A model generated the notes under the pieces. That model did no database searches, was not told the origin of the DNA, and saw only the letters and a list, made by a program, of their open reading frames with translations. Positions 8,197 to 16,645 of a stretch of DNA of 64,000 nucleotides are shown in pieces. This stretch comes from Verrucomicrobiota bacterium. Lineage in GTDB: Bacteria; Verrucomicrobiota; Verrucomicrobiia; Opitutales; Intestinicryptomonadaceae. The position numbers were made by a program, and so were the translations under genes. The stretch covers positions 62,001 to 126,000 of the forward strand of contig JAEXGH010000005.1 in NCBI GenBank assembly GCA_023450935.1, in the 5' to 3' direction. The number at the start of each line of letters is the position of its first letter. Position 1 is the first letter of the stretch.

Positions 8197-9702
8197 CTAC
8201 AACCCCAATTCCACAACCGCGTAGCCGAATCCGCCGAGTTTCGCCTTTACGGAATTTCCCGAAACCAAACATTCTGCGGTTTTCGACAGAGGCATAGACA
8301 GAATTTTAGAAGTTTTCATTCCGCCGAGCGTTGCCGATATTTCAATCTGCCTTTCCCCCGCGTTTATAACAACCGCATATGCGCGGTTGCCGTGCTTTCT
8401 GACGAAGGTGATTGCCGAATCGGGCGCGGAATTTTCAAGCCAGATTGTTTCGCCTTTGAACAGTGCGGGCGTTTTCTTGCGAAGGTCTATGAGCCTTTTC
8501 ATGAAGGCAAAGCGTTCGACACCTTTCGGAGTAAGCGCGTTGGACCAATCCAAACTTGTCTTGCCGAAGAATCTGTTGTGATACGGGTTGTGCTTTGAGC
8601 CGTCGGCAATTTCGTTGCCGTTGTAAATCATCGGTATGCCGTCAAGCATAAACGAAAGAACGAAAGAAGCCTCGAATGCGCCATTCTTCCACGCGTTGTC
8701 GGGACGTTTGTTTTCGGCAACGTAGGCTGTGTCGTGGTTTTCGCGCGTTCTGATTTGGCGCGAGCCTTTTGGGAACAAAGCCCTGTTTTTACGCTCCACT
8801 TCGACAATGTTCACCGCCGACTTACCCTCGCCGAAAACTTCCGCAAGGGCGTCCTGATAGCGGTAGGAATAATTTGCGTCGTATGCCGAAATTTGCGCGC
8901 GCGGACGTTCGCTTTCGGCAAGCATTATTATATCGGGTTTGATTGCGCGAAGCTCGCGGGCGGCTTCCTCCCAGAACGACGGCGGAACATACCATTCGGC
9001 ATCGGTTCGGTAGCCGTCAACGCCGTATTTGCGCACGAAGTCGGCAAGAACTTTGCGCATATAGCGGCAAAGCTCTGGATTGTCGTAATTGATTTCGGGA
9101 AAATTCCATTTACCGAGAATCATTTCGCCGAAGTCGTCGCGGCGTATAAAATCGGGATTTATTTTCGCGAGAGTCGTTTTCGGGCCGCAGTGATAGAAAA
9201 CGGCGTCGAGAAGAACGCGCATTCCGTTCGAATGGGCGGCGTCCACAAAATTTTTCAAGTCTTCGGGCGTGCCGTATTCGGGGTCTATTGTTTCGTAGTC
9301 TTTTATGCGGTAGGGGTTTTTGGAAAAGCCGAATTTTTTCTGGCCTTTCGACCAAAACCTTTTGTCGGTATCGTCGTCGGAGAGGTTTATCGGGCACAAG
9401 TAGAGGACATCGACTCCGAGATTTTTCAAATGGGGCAACATTTTTTGAGCCTCTTTTAACGTGCCTTGCGCGGTAAACGTGCGCAGCGAAATTTGATACA
9501 ATACCGACGCCGCCAACTCGTCCGAAATTTTACGGGCTTCAAGTTTGGAACAATCTTCCTCCAAAATTTTTGCGGCATACTTCCAGCGTTCTTTTTGCGC
9601 CTGTTTTGCTGCGGACATTTCCGCGGCGAACGGCGAATGGCAGGCAAATGCAGCGATAATCAACGCCGTGGTTTTGACAATATATCGGAACGATGTTTTC
9701 AT
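8197..9702 (-). CDS. Secreted GH13 alpha-amylase-type glycoside hydrolase
   Basis: This 501-residue enzyme is predicted to hydrolyse alpha-glucosidic bonds of starch-like or malto-oligosaccharides outside the cytoplasm. A signal peptide covers about residues 1-27 (basic start, hydrophobic IVKTTALIIAAFA, then SPFAAE). The GH13 conserved regions are present: DAVFYH (166-171), the nucleophile Asp234 in GYRTDAEW, the acid/base Glu263 in LAESERP, and Asp324 in RENHD. A C-terminal beta-domain with a VVELGL end follows. The start at 9702 is chosen because the promoter at 9724-9752 would begin transcription near 9717, after the alternative ATG at 9723, and because GAGGAG lies just before this ATG. 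The exact substrate is not readable. glgC is divergent. Confidence 0.9.
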   Translation of the reverse strand: MKTSFRYIVKTTALIIAAFACHSPFAAEMSAAKQAQKERWKYAAKILEEDCSKLEARKISDELAASVLYQISLRTFTAQGTLKEAQKMLPHLKNLGVDVLYLCPINLSDDDTDKRFWSKGQKKFGFSKNPYRIKDYETIDPEYGTPEDLKNFVDAAHSNGMRVLLDAVFYHCGPKTTLAKINPDFIRRDDFGEMILGKWNFPEINYDNPELCRYMRKVLADFVRKYGVDGYRTDAEWYVPPSFWEEAARELRAIKPDIIMLAESERPRAQISAYDANYSYRYQDALAEVFGEGKSAVNIVEVERKNRALFPKGSRQIRTRENHDTAYVAENKRPDNAWKNGAFEASFVLSFMLDGIPMIYNGNEIADGSKHNPYHNRFFGKTSLDWSNALTPKGVERFAFMKRLIDLRKKTPALFKGETIWLENSAPDSAITFVRKHGNRAYAVVINAGERQIEISATLGGMKTSKILSMPLSKTAECLVSGNSVKAKLGGFGYAVVELGL

Positions 9703-9723
9703 CTCCTCAGGGTGGCCCAACAT

Positions 9724-9752
9724 ATTATCTGGGTCAAGAAAAATCTCGGCAA
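9724..9752 (-). promoter_or_regulatory. Sigma70-type promoter of the amylase gene
   Basis: On the minus strand there is TTGCCG at 9752-9747 and GATAAT at 9729-9724 with a 17-base spacer, a good match to the sigma70 consensus. The transcript would start near 9717 and give a leader of only about 15 bases containing GAGGAG directly before the ATG at 9702. Confidence 0.65.
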
Positions 9753-9863
9753 CGCTTCGATAACGAAAATCTAACGAAAAAAAGCTGGATTTTCAGGGAG
9801 AATTGTCGATAATCGCAAACAGTAAACGCGTTATGACGCACTAATATAAAAGACGGAAAAGAT

Positions 9864-11126
9864 ATGGTAAAAAAAGTAATCAGCATAATTATGGGGGGCG
9901 GACGCGGCACGCGTCTGTATCCGTTGACTAAATTCCGCTGCAAACCCGCGGTTCCGCTTGCTGGCAAATACAGGCTCGTAGACATTCCCATTAGCAACTG
10001 CATAAACTCGGGGTGCGACTCAATCTACCTGCTATCGCAATTCAATACGGCGTCGCTGCACAAGCACATTCAGCAGACATACAAGTTCGACAACTTCAGC
10101 AAGGGGTTCGTCGATATTCTGGCGGCGGAACAATCCGACGTAGGCGGCGACTGGTATCAAGGGACAGCCGACGCCGTCCGCAAAAATATGCACCACTTCG
10201 GGCAGCACGGCGACGATTCATACTACCTGATTCTATCGGGCGACCAGCTCTATCAAATGGACTTCCGCGAGCTCATCAGCCGACACGTCGAAAGCGGCGC
10301 GGACATAACCATTGCCGCAAAGCCGATGCCCAAAAAGGAGGCGTCGAGCCTCGGGATAATGCGTGTGGACAACGAACTCAATATTACGGAATTTGTGGAA
10401 AAGCCCAAAGACCCCGCCGTGATAGACTCGCTGCTTATCGGCGACAAGCTCAAGAAGGGCCTTAAAAATCCCGACGAAGAATACTGCCTCGCCTCCATGG
10501 GTATCTACGTCTTCTCGCAGAAGATTCTGGAGGAAGCGATGTCGGGCAACGAAATGGACTTCGGCAAGGAAATTATCCCCGGATTCCTCGGCAAGAAAAA
10601 GCTCTGCGCGTTCATCTTCGACGGCTACTGGGAAGACATAGGCACAGTGGGCGCGTTCTTCGAAGCCAACCTCGCCACCACCGACGACATTCCCCCGTTC
10701 GATTTCTACGCCCGCGACAAAAGCGTATACACGCACACGCGTTTCCTTCCGGGAGCTAAAATCAGGAACTGCCAAATCGACCACTGCAACATTTCGGACG
10801 GCGTAATCATCGAGGAGGCGAAACTCAAACGCTGCGTGATTGGAATCCGCTCGATAATCGGCAAAAACGTGGAGCTTGAAAACGTCGTGATGATGGGCGC
10901 CGACGCCTACGACTTCAACCACCGCCACCACACGCCGATAGGAATCGGCGACAACTGCAAAATCAGAAACGCCATAATCGACAAAGACGCAAGCATAGGC
11001 GACAACTGCGTGCTTTCGCCCGACGGCAAACCCGACAAGTGGGAGGGCGTGGAAGGTCTGTATGTGCGCGACAACGTCCTCGTGGTAACGAAGGGCGCGC
11101 GGATTCAGTCGAACACAGTCGTGTAG
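9864..11126 (+). CDS. glgC: Glucose-1-phosphate adenylyltransferase (GlgC)
   Basis: GlgC makes ADP-glucose, the committed step of bacterial glycogen synthesis. The 420-residue protein has the N-terminal nucleotide loop MGGGRGTRLYPLTKFRCKPA, the PISNCINSG stretch, the catalytic-site WYQGTADAVRKN, the sugar-site region VEKP, and EDIGTVGAFFEANL. A left-handed beta-helix with isoleucine-rich hexapeptides follows in the last 130 residues, where allosteric effectors act in the family. The length is normal. SD-like AGACGGAAAAG precedes the ATG. The gene is monocistronic, ends in a strong terminator, and is divergent from a secreted amylase, in keeping with a role in alpha-glucan metabolism. Confidence 0.96.
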   Translation: MVKKVISIIMGGGRGTRLYPLTKFRCKPAVPLAGKYRLVDIPISNCINSGCDSIYLLSQFNTASLHKHIQQTYKFDNFSKGFVDILAAEQSDVGGDWYQGTADAVRKNMHHFGQHGDDSYYLILSGDQLYQMDFRELISRHVESGADITIAAKPMPKKEASSLGIMRVDNELNITEFVEKPKDPAVIDSLLIGDKLKKGLKNPDEEYCLASMGIYVFSQKILEEAMSGNEMDFGKEIIPGFLGKKKLCAFIFDGYWEDIGTVGAFFEANLATTDDIPPFDFYARDKSVYTHTRFLPGAKIRNCQIDHCNISDGVIIEEAKLKRCVIGIRSIIGKNVELENVVMMGADAYDFNHRHHTPIGIGDNCKIRNAIIDKDASIGDNCVLSPDGKPDKWEGVEGLYVRDNVLVVTKGARIQSNTVV

Positions 11127-11149
11127 AGCGGCCCATCGAAAAACCAAAG

Positions 11150-11182
11150 GCGGCGAATCATTACCGATTGCGCCGCTTTTTT
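11150..11182 (+). terminator. Terminator after glgC
   Basis: GCGGCGAATC pairs with GATT-CGCCGC (one bulged G) around ATTACC, and six Ts follow. It lies between the convergent glgC and FGGY-kinase genes; the reverse strand has a weaker T tract, so some two-way action is possible. Confidence 0.85.
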
Positions 11183-11256
11183 GTAGCCGCATTTTTCGCC
11201 AAAAACAAGCCCCGCGCCGGCGCAAATACCCCCTTTTTTCGGCGGAAAAAACTCAA

Positions 11257-12729
11257 TCAAAACACTATTTCCGCCTCGGCGAGCGCGCGGAAACGCCCGT
11301 AGATTTCGGCGTATTTTTCCGCATTTTCGGAATCCGGCGGGAGCGGCTCGTCCAAGACGTGCAGTCCGTCGATTTCCGAATACGAACGTATCATGCCGAG
11401 CGTCTTCATCGCCAACGCCGCAGCCCCCAAAGAGGCGGCGTCCTGATTTACGGAGGACGTGCGCACACGCATCGCGTAAACGTCGGCAAAAATGCGCCTC
11501 CACAAAGAGCTTTTCGCCCCGCCGCCCGTAAGCAGCATAGAGTCCGTTCGGACACCCGTTTTGCAAAGGGCAAGCCGCGCGAAATTGAGGTTGAGCGCAA
11601 CACCCTCGAGCGCGGCGCGCAGAATATCGGAGCGCGTTGTGGAAAGTTTCAGTCCGCTCAAAAAGCCCGTAATATCGGGCGATTTTTCAATCATCGAACC
11701 TCCCGCCAAACTCGGATTGAAAACCGCGCCGTTTGCGCCTACGGGGCTTTCGGCGGCGAGCGCGTCAATGCCCCGATAGTCGAGTTCGGGGCACATTGTC
11801 CGCCTGAGCCATTCCAGACTCGTTCCCGCGGAAAAAATACACGTCGAGGAAACGAACATTCCGTCAATCAGATGGGCGAACACATACGGTTTCAATTCGA
11901 AATCGATCACGGGTTTTTTCGACGAAAGCGCAACCCATGCCGACGACCCAAGCGACGTGTAGATTCTGCCGTCCTCGGTGCCCATCGACCCCAACGCCAT
12001 GCACGCGTTGTCTACGCCGCCGCAAACAACCTTTGTCCCCGCCGCCAAACCCGTCGTGCGCGACGCCGACTCGGAAACGGTTCCCACGACCGCCGCAGAG
12101 GGGAGAATCGGGGCGAACACACTTTCGGGCAGCCCCGCGGCTTCGAGAATTTCGGCGTCGTAGCGGTTGCGCAGTAAATCGAACGCGCCGCAACCCGACG
12201 CGTATGAGCGGTCGGTTGCGATTTCGCCGGTGAGCGCAAAATTGCAGTAGTCTTTAGTCCCCAAGAACACGGAAGCCTCCGCAAACATCTCGGGCGCGTT
12301 GTCCCGATACCACATAATTTTGAAAAGCGAATAACACTCCGGCGGAAAGCCGCCGCCCGTCGCGCAATACCACTTTTTATAGTCGAATTTTTCGAAGAGT
12401 CTCCGCGCCTGCTCCGAAGCGCGCTTATCGCTCCAAATCGGCGTTTTTTCGGCGAGAAGTTTCCCGTCCCGCGAGACGGGAACGACGCCCAAGCTGTGCC
12501 CCGAAAACGCAACCGCCTCCACCGATTCGGGCGCGACGGAAGACTTTTCAAACAGGGCACGCGTGGCGAGCGCGACGGCGTCAATCCAGTCTGCAGGCCG
12601 CTGTTCGGCAATGTTCGCGCCCGAAAAAAACGTAGGATATTTTTCGAAAACGAAATCGCGCAAAATGCCGTCGCCGCCGTAAAGCGACGCTTTCAATCCG
12701 CCTGTGCCCAAGTCGTATGCGATAATCAT
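11257..12729 (-). CDS. FGGY-family carbohydrate kinase (xylulokinase-like)
   Basis: This ATP-dependent sugar kinase of the FGGY family has 490 residues. The first phosphate-binding strand is AYDLGTGGLKASLY, and the second-domain motifs TSLGSSAWVALSS and LLTGGGAKSSLWRRIFADV fit the family's adenosine-binding region. The FGGY fold covers xylulose, ribulose, gluconate, glycerol and other kinases; the sequence alone does not give the substrate. The ATG at 12729 overlaps the deoC stop (ATGA), so it is co-translated with an aldolase and an iron alcohol dehydrogenase. This suggests a pathway in which a keto-sugar or deoxy-sugar is phosphorylated, cleaved to an aldehyde plus a triose phosphate, and the aldehyde reduced. 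Confidence 0.85.
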   Translation of the reverse strand: MIIAYDLGTGGLKASLYGGDGILRDFVFEKYPTFFSGANIAEQRPADWIDAVALATRALFEKSSVAPESVEAVAFSGHSLGVVPVSRDGKLLAEKTPIWSDKRASEQARRLFEKFDYKKWYCATGGGFPPECYSLFKIMWYRDNAPEMFAEASVFLGTKDYCNFALTGEIATDRSYASGCGAFDLLRNRYDAEILEAAGLPESVFAPILPSAAVVGTVSESASRTTGLAAGTKVVCGGVDNACMALGSMGTEDGRIYTSLGSSAWVALSSKKPVIDFELKPYVFAHLIDGMFVSSTCIFSAGTSLEWLRRTMCPELDYRGIDALAAESPVGANGAVFNPSLAGGSMIEKSPDITGFLSGLKLSTTRSDILRAALEGVALNLNFARLALCKTGVRTDSMLLTGGGAKSSLWRRIFADVYAMRVRTSSVNQDAASLGAAALAMKTLGMIRSYSEIDGLHVLDEPLPPDSENAEKYAEIYGRFRALAEAEIVF

Positions 12730-13382
12730 AGCGACTCTATTATTTTCAGCGCGCTCGAATAGCCTATCCCGAAGCGGCTCACGCCCAGCGCGCGCATTGA
12801 TTCCACCGTTTCGACATCTCGCACGCCGCCTGCAACCTTAATTTTTATGCCGTCTCCGACCGCGTTTTTTATAACCTCCACATGCCGCAAAGTAGTTGCC
12901 CCCGCCCAGCCCGTGCCCGTTTTTACAAAGTCAGCGCCGCTTTCCAAAACAATCCGCGCGGCGGCGGCAAGCTCCGCTTCGTCGAGCAGCGGCGCCTCGA
13001 CAATCACTTTCAGCGGCTTTTCTACCGCTTTTCGGACGGCGGCGATGTCGGCACGCACATCGGCAAACATTCCCGATTTTAGCCTGCCCACGTTCATAAC
13101 CATATCGATTTCGCCGCAGCCGCATTTCTGCATTTCGTCGGCTTGAAAACATTTTGCCGCAGTCGATTCGCCGCCCGACGGAAAGCCGACAACCCCGCCG
13201 ACTGCAATGTCGGGCCTGTCTTCGAGCCGACGGACGATATACGGAGTAAATCCGTTAAGCCCGAACACGCAGACGAAGCCGTATTTTTTTGCGGCGTCTA
13301 TAATCATATCGACTTCCGCCTTTGTCGATTGCGCGCGCACCGCGCTGATGTCTACCATTCTGGCAAATTCGCGTCTGTGCAT
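12726..13382 (-). CDS. deoC: DeoC-family aldolase (deoxyribose-phosphate aldolase type)
   Basis: This 218-residue class I aldolase of the DeoC family normally splits deoxyribose-5-phosphate into acetaldehyde and glyceraldehyde-3-phosphate. The Schiff-base lysine lies in DFVKTGTGWAG and the proton-relay lysine in IKIKVAGGVRDVET; the usual FVKTSTG is altered to FVKTGTGWAG, seen in only part of the family as far as I recall. The substrate may therefore be a related deoxy or keto sugar phosphate. The gene is the middle of a three-gene operon: 1 bp after the dehydrogenase stop and overlapping the kinase start by ATGA. Family assignment is firm; exact substrate is not. Confidence 0.85.
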   Translation of the reverse strand: MHRREFARMVDISAVRAQSTKAEVDMIIDAAKKYGFVCVFGLNGFTPYIVRRLEDRPDIAVGGVVGFPSGGESTAAKCFQADEMQKCGCGEIDMVMNVGRLKSGMFADVRADIAAVRKAVEKPLKVIVEAPLLDEAELAAAARIVLESGADFVKTGTGWAGATTLRHVEVIKNAVGDGIKIKVAGGVRDVETVESMRALGVSRFGIGYSSALKIIESL

Positions 13383-13383
13383 T

Positions 13384-14592
13384 CTATTTCCTTTCGTAGG
13401 AGTTTGTAAGCACGTTTTTTATATCGGCGGCTGTCATAACGGGATTGCACGAAAGAACGCCGTCGGAATTGAACGACACCCCGCGCACGCCGTCTATGAT
13501 TGAGTCGAAATGTTCGGGCGAAATGTTCAGGTCGGCAAGCGAAGCGGGAACGCCCGCGCGTTTGATAAAGGCCTCGAACGCGTCGATTCCCTCCCTTATC
13601 GCCGCCTCTTCGGGAAGCTCTTTCGAGACCCCCATGACGTTGCGGGCAAAGTTTAGGTAGACGCCCGGGCGGCGTTTGGAATTGTAGCGCATCCACGCGG
13701 GCAACAGGCACGAAATGCTCGCGCCGTGCGCCACGCCGAACTTGCTTGTAAGAACGTGCCCGACTTGGTGGACGGGCGTCCAGCCGTCGCCGGGGTATGC
13801 CCAGCCGTTGATGGCGCATGTTGCAGCCCACATCAAATTGGCGCGCGCAAATTCGTCGGTAGGTTTTTCCATCGCCGTAAAAAGATTCTCCATACATACG
13901 CGCATTACAGACTCCTGAAAATACGACTGCAGCGGAGTCCCGTCGCGCGAGTTTATGTAGATTTCCAGAACGTGCGAAATTGCGTCTACACACGCAAGAG
14001 CCGTAAGCTTCGGCGGAACGGAATACGTAAGCTCAGGGTCTTGAAGCGCGAGTTTTGCGAACAGGCATTCCGCCCAAATGTATGACTTACACCCCAACGC
14101 CCTGTTGCTCAAAACGGAACACATGTTCATTTCGCTGCCAGTGGCAGGCAGCGTCGGCACGCAGACAATCGGCAGAGCCTTCTCGGGCGGCTTGATGTCG
14201 TCAGTTCGACTGTGCGAGTGGGCGACCATGTTCCACAAATCGCCCTCGTAGAAAACGGCGGCGGCAATTGCCTTGGCGGCGTCCATTGCAGAACCTCCGC
14301 CGATACCCACAACAACGTCGCATTTCTCGGCAAGGGCCACATCGCGCCCCTTTGCGACAGTTGAAATGTCGGGGTTCTGTTCGAATTCGAAAAATTTTAC
14401 AACCCTGCAGCCCGCTGCCTCGAGACTTTTTACGGCGCGGTCGAGCGCGGATTTTATGCTCCCGAATTGCGCATAGCTTACAACAAGCGCAGTCCTGCCT
14501 ATTTTGGCAGTTTCTTCGCCGAGAATATCGAGCTTGCCCACCCCGAATACGACGCGGACGGGATTATAAAAATTGAATTCGAATGATTTCAT
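13384..14592 (-). CDS. Iron-containing alcohol dehydrogenase
   Basis: This 402-residue member of the group III (iron-activated) alcohol dehydrogenases resembles the butanol/lactaldehyde reductase branch. It begins MKSFEFNFYNPVRVVFGVG and has the NAD(P) site VVGIGGGSAMDAAKAIA, PTLPATGSEMN, and the metal-binding region. In that region Asp in ACVDAISHVLE, His in the same stretch, GWTPVHQVGHVL and GVAHGASISCLLP give the expected Asp-His-His-His ligands. It is the first gene of the operon with deoC and the FGGY kinase and may reduce the aldehyde freed by the aldolase. The start at 14592 gives the family N-terminus; an in-frame upstream extension is rejected as it is non-homologous. Confidence 0.9.
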   Translation of the reverse strand: MKSFEFNFYNPVRVVFGVGKLDILGEETAKIGRTALVVSYAQFGSIKSALDRAVKSLEAAGCRVVKFFEFEQNPDISTVAKGRDVALAEKCDVVVGIGGGSAMDAAKAIAAAVFYEGDLWNMVAHSHSRTDDIKPPEKALPIVCVPTLPATGSEMNMCSVLSNRALGCKSYIWAECLFAKLALQDPELTYSVPPKLTALACVDAISHVLEIYINSRDGTPLQSYFQESVMRVCMENLFTAMEKPTDEFARANLMWAATCAINGWAYPGDGWTPVHQVGHVLTSKFGVAHGASISCLLPAWMRYNSKRRPGVYLNFARNVMGVSKELPEEAAIREGIDAFEAFIKRAGVPASLADLNISPEHFDSIIDGVRGVSFNSDGVLSCNPVMTAADIKNVLTNSYERK

Positions 14593-14733
14593 AATATAAA
14601 ACTTTTTTGTAATGTGAAAAATAAAAAATATATTCCACTTGTTGTCAATAAAAATTTTGAATCGAAAAGCCGCCGACAGACACATCTTAATAAACGCCAA
14701 TAAAAACTTGCATGAACTTCAATAAAAACTAAC

Positions 14734-14866
14734 CTTTAACGAAAAATCAAAGGCGCATTGAAACAAAGCCCAATAGCCGCCGCTTTAGGAAATATAAAAA
14801 ACTTCAACAAACAGTCGAAGGCGGATTGGCTACGCCATTCGCCGCCACTTCAGGAAATATAAAAAA
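14734..14866 (-). repeat. Interspersed hairpin repeat, family A, two tandem copies
   Basis: Two head-to-tail copies of a roughly 66-bp unit lie at 14734-14800 and 14801-14866, minus orientation. Read on the minus strand each has TTTATATTTCCT, then AAGYGGCGG, a small palindrome (TGGC-GTA-GCCA in the second copy), CGCC or similar, and ends near GTTGAAG/GTTAAAG. The same layout recurs at 24122-24248, 32168-32288, 40396-40556 and 54860-54926. The rest of the 14593-14888 gap holds AT-rich sequence where the promoters of the flanking divergent genes should be. Confidence 0.75.
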
Positions 14867-14888
14867 CCGCGCTTAACAACATATAAAA

Positions 14889-16541
14889 ATGGGGAAACGC
14901 ATTGACAGTCAAAAACAATATCCGGCACTGTTAGGACTGCTGAAAAGGCGACTTTCCGAAGACGGCGAGTGGACACTTGAAGTGGCGTGGAAACGGCTTT
15001 TAGCAGTTCTCGCAGTTGCTGCCGCCCTGCTCTGGACGGGCTGGGTGGGATTTGTGTTCGTCTTCTTTAAATACGCGCGCGGTTTCGACGATATGACGGT
15101 TCTCGACGCCGTGAAATATCCATCAAACGCCGCCATCGTCAGAGAAAAAACGGGGGATTATGCCGCCGAAAAAGCGCGCGAATACATGCAAAAATGCGAT
15201 TGGGAAAACGCCTTTTTGAGCCTTCACTTGGCGCACGCGCGCAACCCGAAAAATGCGCAGACGGCGCGGAAACTCGCCGAATTCTACGTTGCGGGCTTCG
15301 GCAAACCCGAAACGGCGGTGCACATTCTGGAACAAACTCTTTTCTTCGCAAAAAAAGACTCCAATTTTGTCAAGACATACGCGGTGTTGCTCGCGCAACT
15401 GGGCGAAGACGAAAAGCTCGCCGCCGCGCTTAGGAAACTACTCGACTACTCCGACGAGCGCACGTTGACAACCAACCTCGCCTTCACGCTTTCAAAACTC
15501 TACGCCGCGCACGGAGAATACGCTAAATCCAGCGCCTGCGTGCGCAAATACGGTTTGGCGGACACGCTCGACGGAATGGAAATACTTGCAAGGAACGACT
15601 GGGCTCAGGGCTGGGAGGCGGAGGCGTTGAAAACGCTCGAAAACGCGCTTAACAAGAAGACGCCGCAATCCAAATTCGGAATATACGCGACGCTTGTCGA
15701 GTTGTTTTGCGAACGCGGCGAATACGCAAGGGCGCGGACGTTTTCGCTTATGTGCGTTGCGGAAAAACCCGCCTCAGTCTCCCCGCGCCTGCAGCACGCG
15801 GAGGTTCTCGAAAAACTCGGCGAAACCGCCTCCGCGCGCGAACTGCTCAGTTCGCTCGTGCAGTCAAACCTTTCCGACGAGCGCGTCTGCCTGCAGACAG
15901 GCGGATTTGCGGCGCGGCGCGGCGACATCGAGACGGCGAAACTGTTGCTGGAAAACGCAATTTTAAAAAACTTTTCCACCGCCGATTTCGGGTTGATTGC
16001 GCTCGAAGCTTCGTATAAATCGGGCGAATACGAAAACGCCCTCGGGTATGCGCGGTCGCTGAAAAAAAATTCGGCAAAATATACCGACGCCCAGCGCGCG
16101 CGCCTTGCGGCGTTCGAAACGCTTTCGGCATACGCCGCCCAAAGCGGACTCGAGGGCGACTCCGCCCTGCGCATGCTCGAAAAAACCGCGCCCTCCGCCC
16201 TGCTTGCGGAAACCGCGCGCGAACTTGCAAAAATCGGAAGAGCCGCCGAAGCCGCGCAAATAGCCGAAACCGCCGCAGCCCGCAACCCGCGCGACGCCTC
16301 GGCACTGCTTGAATGCATCTGCCGCAAGGCGGCTCTCGGCGACTTCTCCAATGCCGAATTCGACGCCCGCAGACTTGCGCATCTGCGCCTGCCGTCGCTG
16401 TCCAAACTGCGCTCAACCGCAGCAATTCTTGCAAAAAGCAGCTCCCCCGAAGCCAAACGCGCGCGGGCGGTTCTGGAGACAATTATCCGCGGCAACTCCG
16501 GCATTTTCGAAAGCGGAAACGAAACGCCAAATAATAATTGA
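14889..16541 (+). CDS. Membrane-anchored TPR-repeat protein, function unknown
   Basis: This 550-residue protein has a short cytoplasmic N-terminus, one membrane span at about residues 36-61 (LLAVLAVAAALLWTGWVGFV and on), and then a long run of alanine-rich helix pairs of TPR type, such as NAFLSLHLAHARNPKNAQT and KPETAVHILEQTL, to near the C-terminus. TPR arrays bind partner proteins, and the domain most likely faces the periplasm. No enzymatic motif is visible. It starts only 8 bp after an AT-rich repeat tract, with no strong ribosome site. The downstream gene is a secreted esterase on the same strand, 104 bp away. The general class is clear, the role is not. Confidence 0.85.
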   Translation: MGKRIDSQKQYPALLGLLKRRLSEDGEWTLEVAWKRLLAVLAVAAALLWTGWVGFVFVFFKYARGFDDMTVLDAVKYPSNAAIVREKTGDYAAEKAREYMQKCDWENAFLSLHLAHARNPKNAQTARKLAEFYVAGFGKPETAVHILEQTLFFAKKDSNFVKTYAVLLAQLGEDEKLAAALRKLLDYSDERTLTTNLAFTLSKLYAAHGEYAKSSACVRKYGLADTLDGMEILARNDWAQGWEAEALKTLENALNKKTPQSKFGIYATLVELFCERGEYARARTFSLMCVAEKPASVSPRLQHAEVLEKLGETASARELLSSLVQSNLSDERVCLQTGGFAARRGDIETAKLLLENAILKNFSTADFGLIALEASYKSGEYENALGYARSLKKNSAKYTDAQRARLAAFETLSAYAAQSGLEGDSALRMLEKTAPSALLAETARELAKIGRAAEAAQIAETAAARNPRDASALLECICRKAALGDFSNAEFDARRLAHLRLPSLSKLRSTAAILAKSSSPEAKRARAVLETIIRGNSGIFESGNETPNNN

Positions 16542-16645
16542 CATCCGCACTTAGGCGCGCGAATATTCAAGGATACACCGCCGAATCGGACGGGCGTTTT
16601 GCCCTGCGCGCGAGGCGGGGAAATCAACAAAAAACAGATATCTAT

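Noticed and set aside
10233..11225. A 330-codon open frame on the minus strand across glgC.
   Set aside because: It is a shadow of glgC in a GC-rich frame; the composition is Val/His/Arg-rich with no motif, and glgC on the plus strand is certain.
13352..13993. A minus-strand frame of 213 codons in the alcohol dehydrogenase gene.
   Set aside because: It is an out-of-frame shadow of the dehydrogenase, whose metal-binding motifs are in the other frame.
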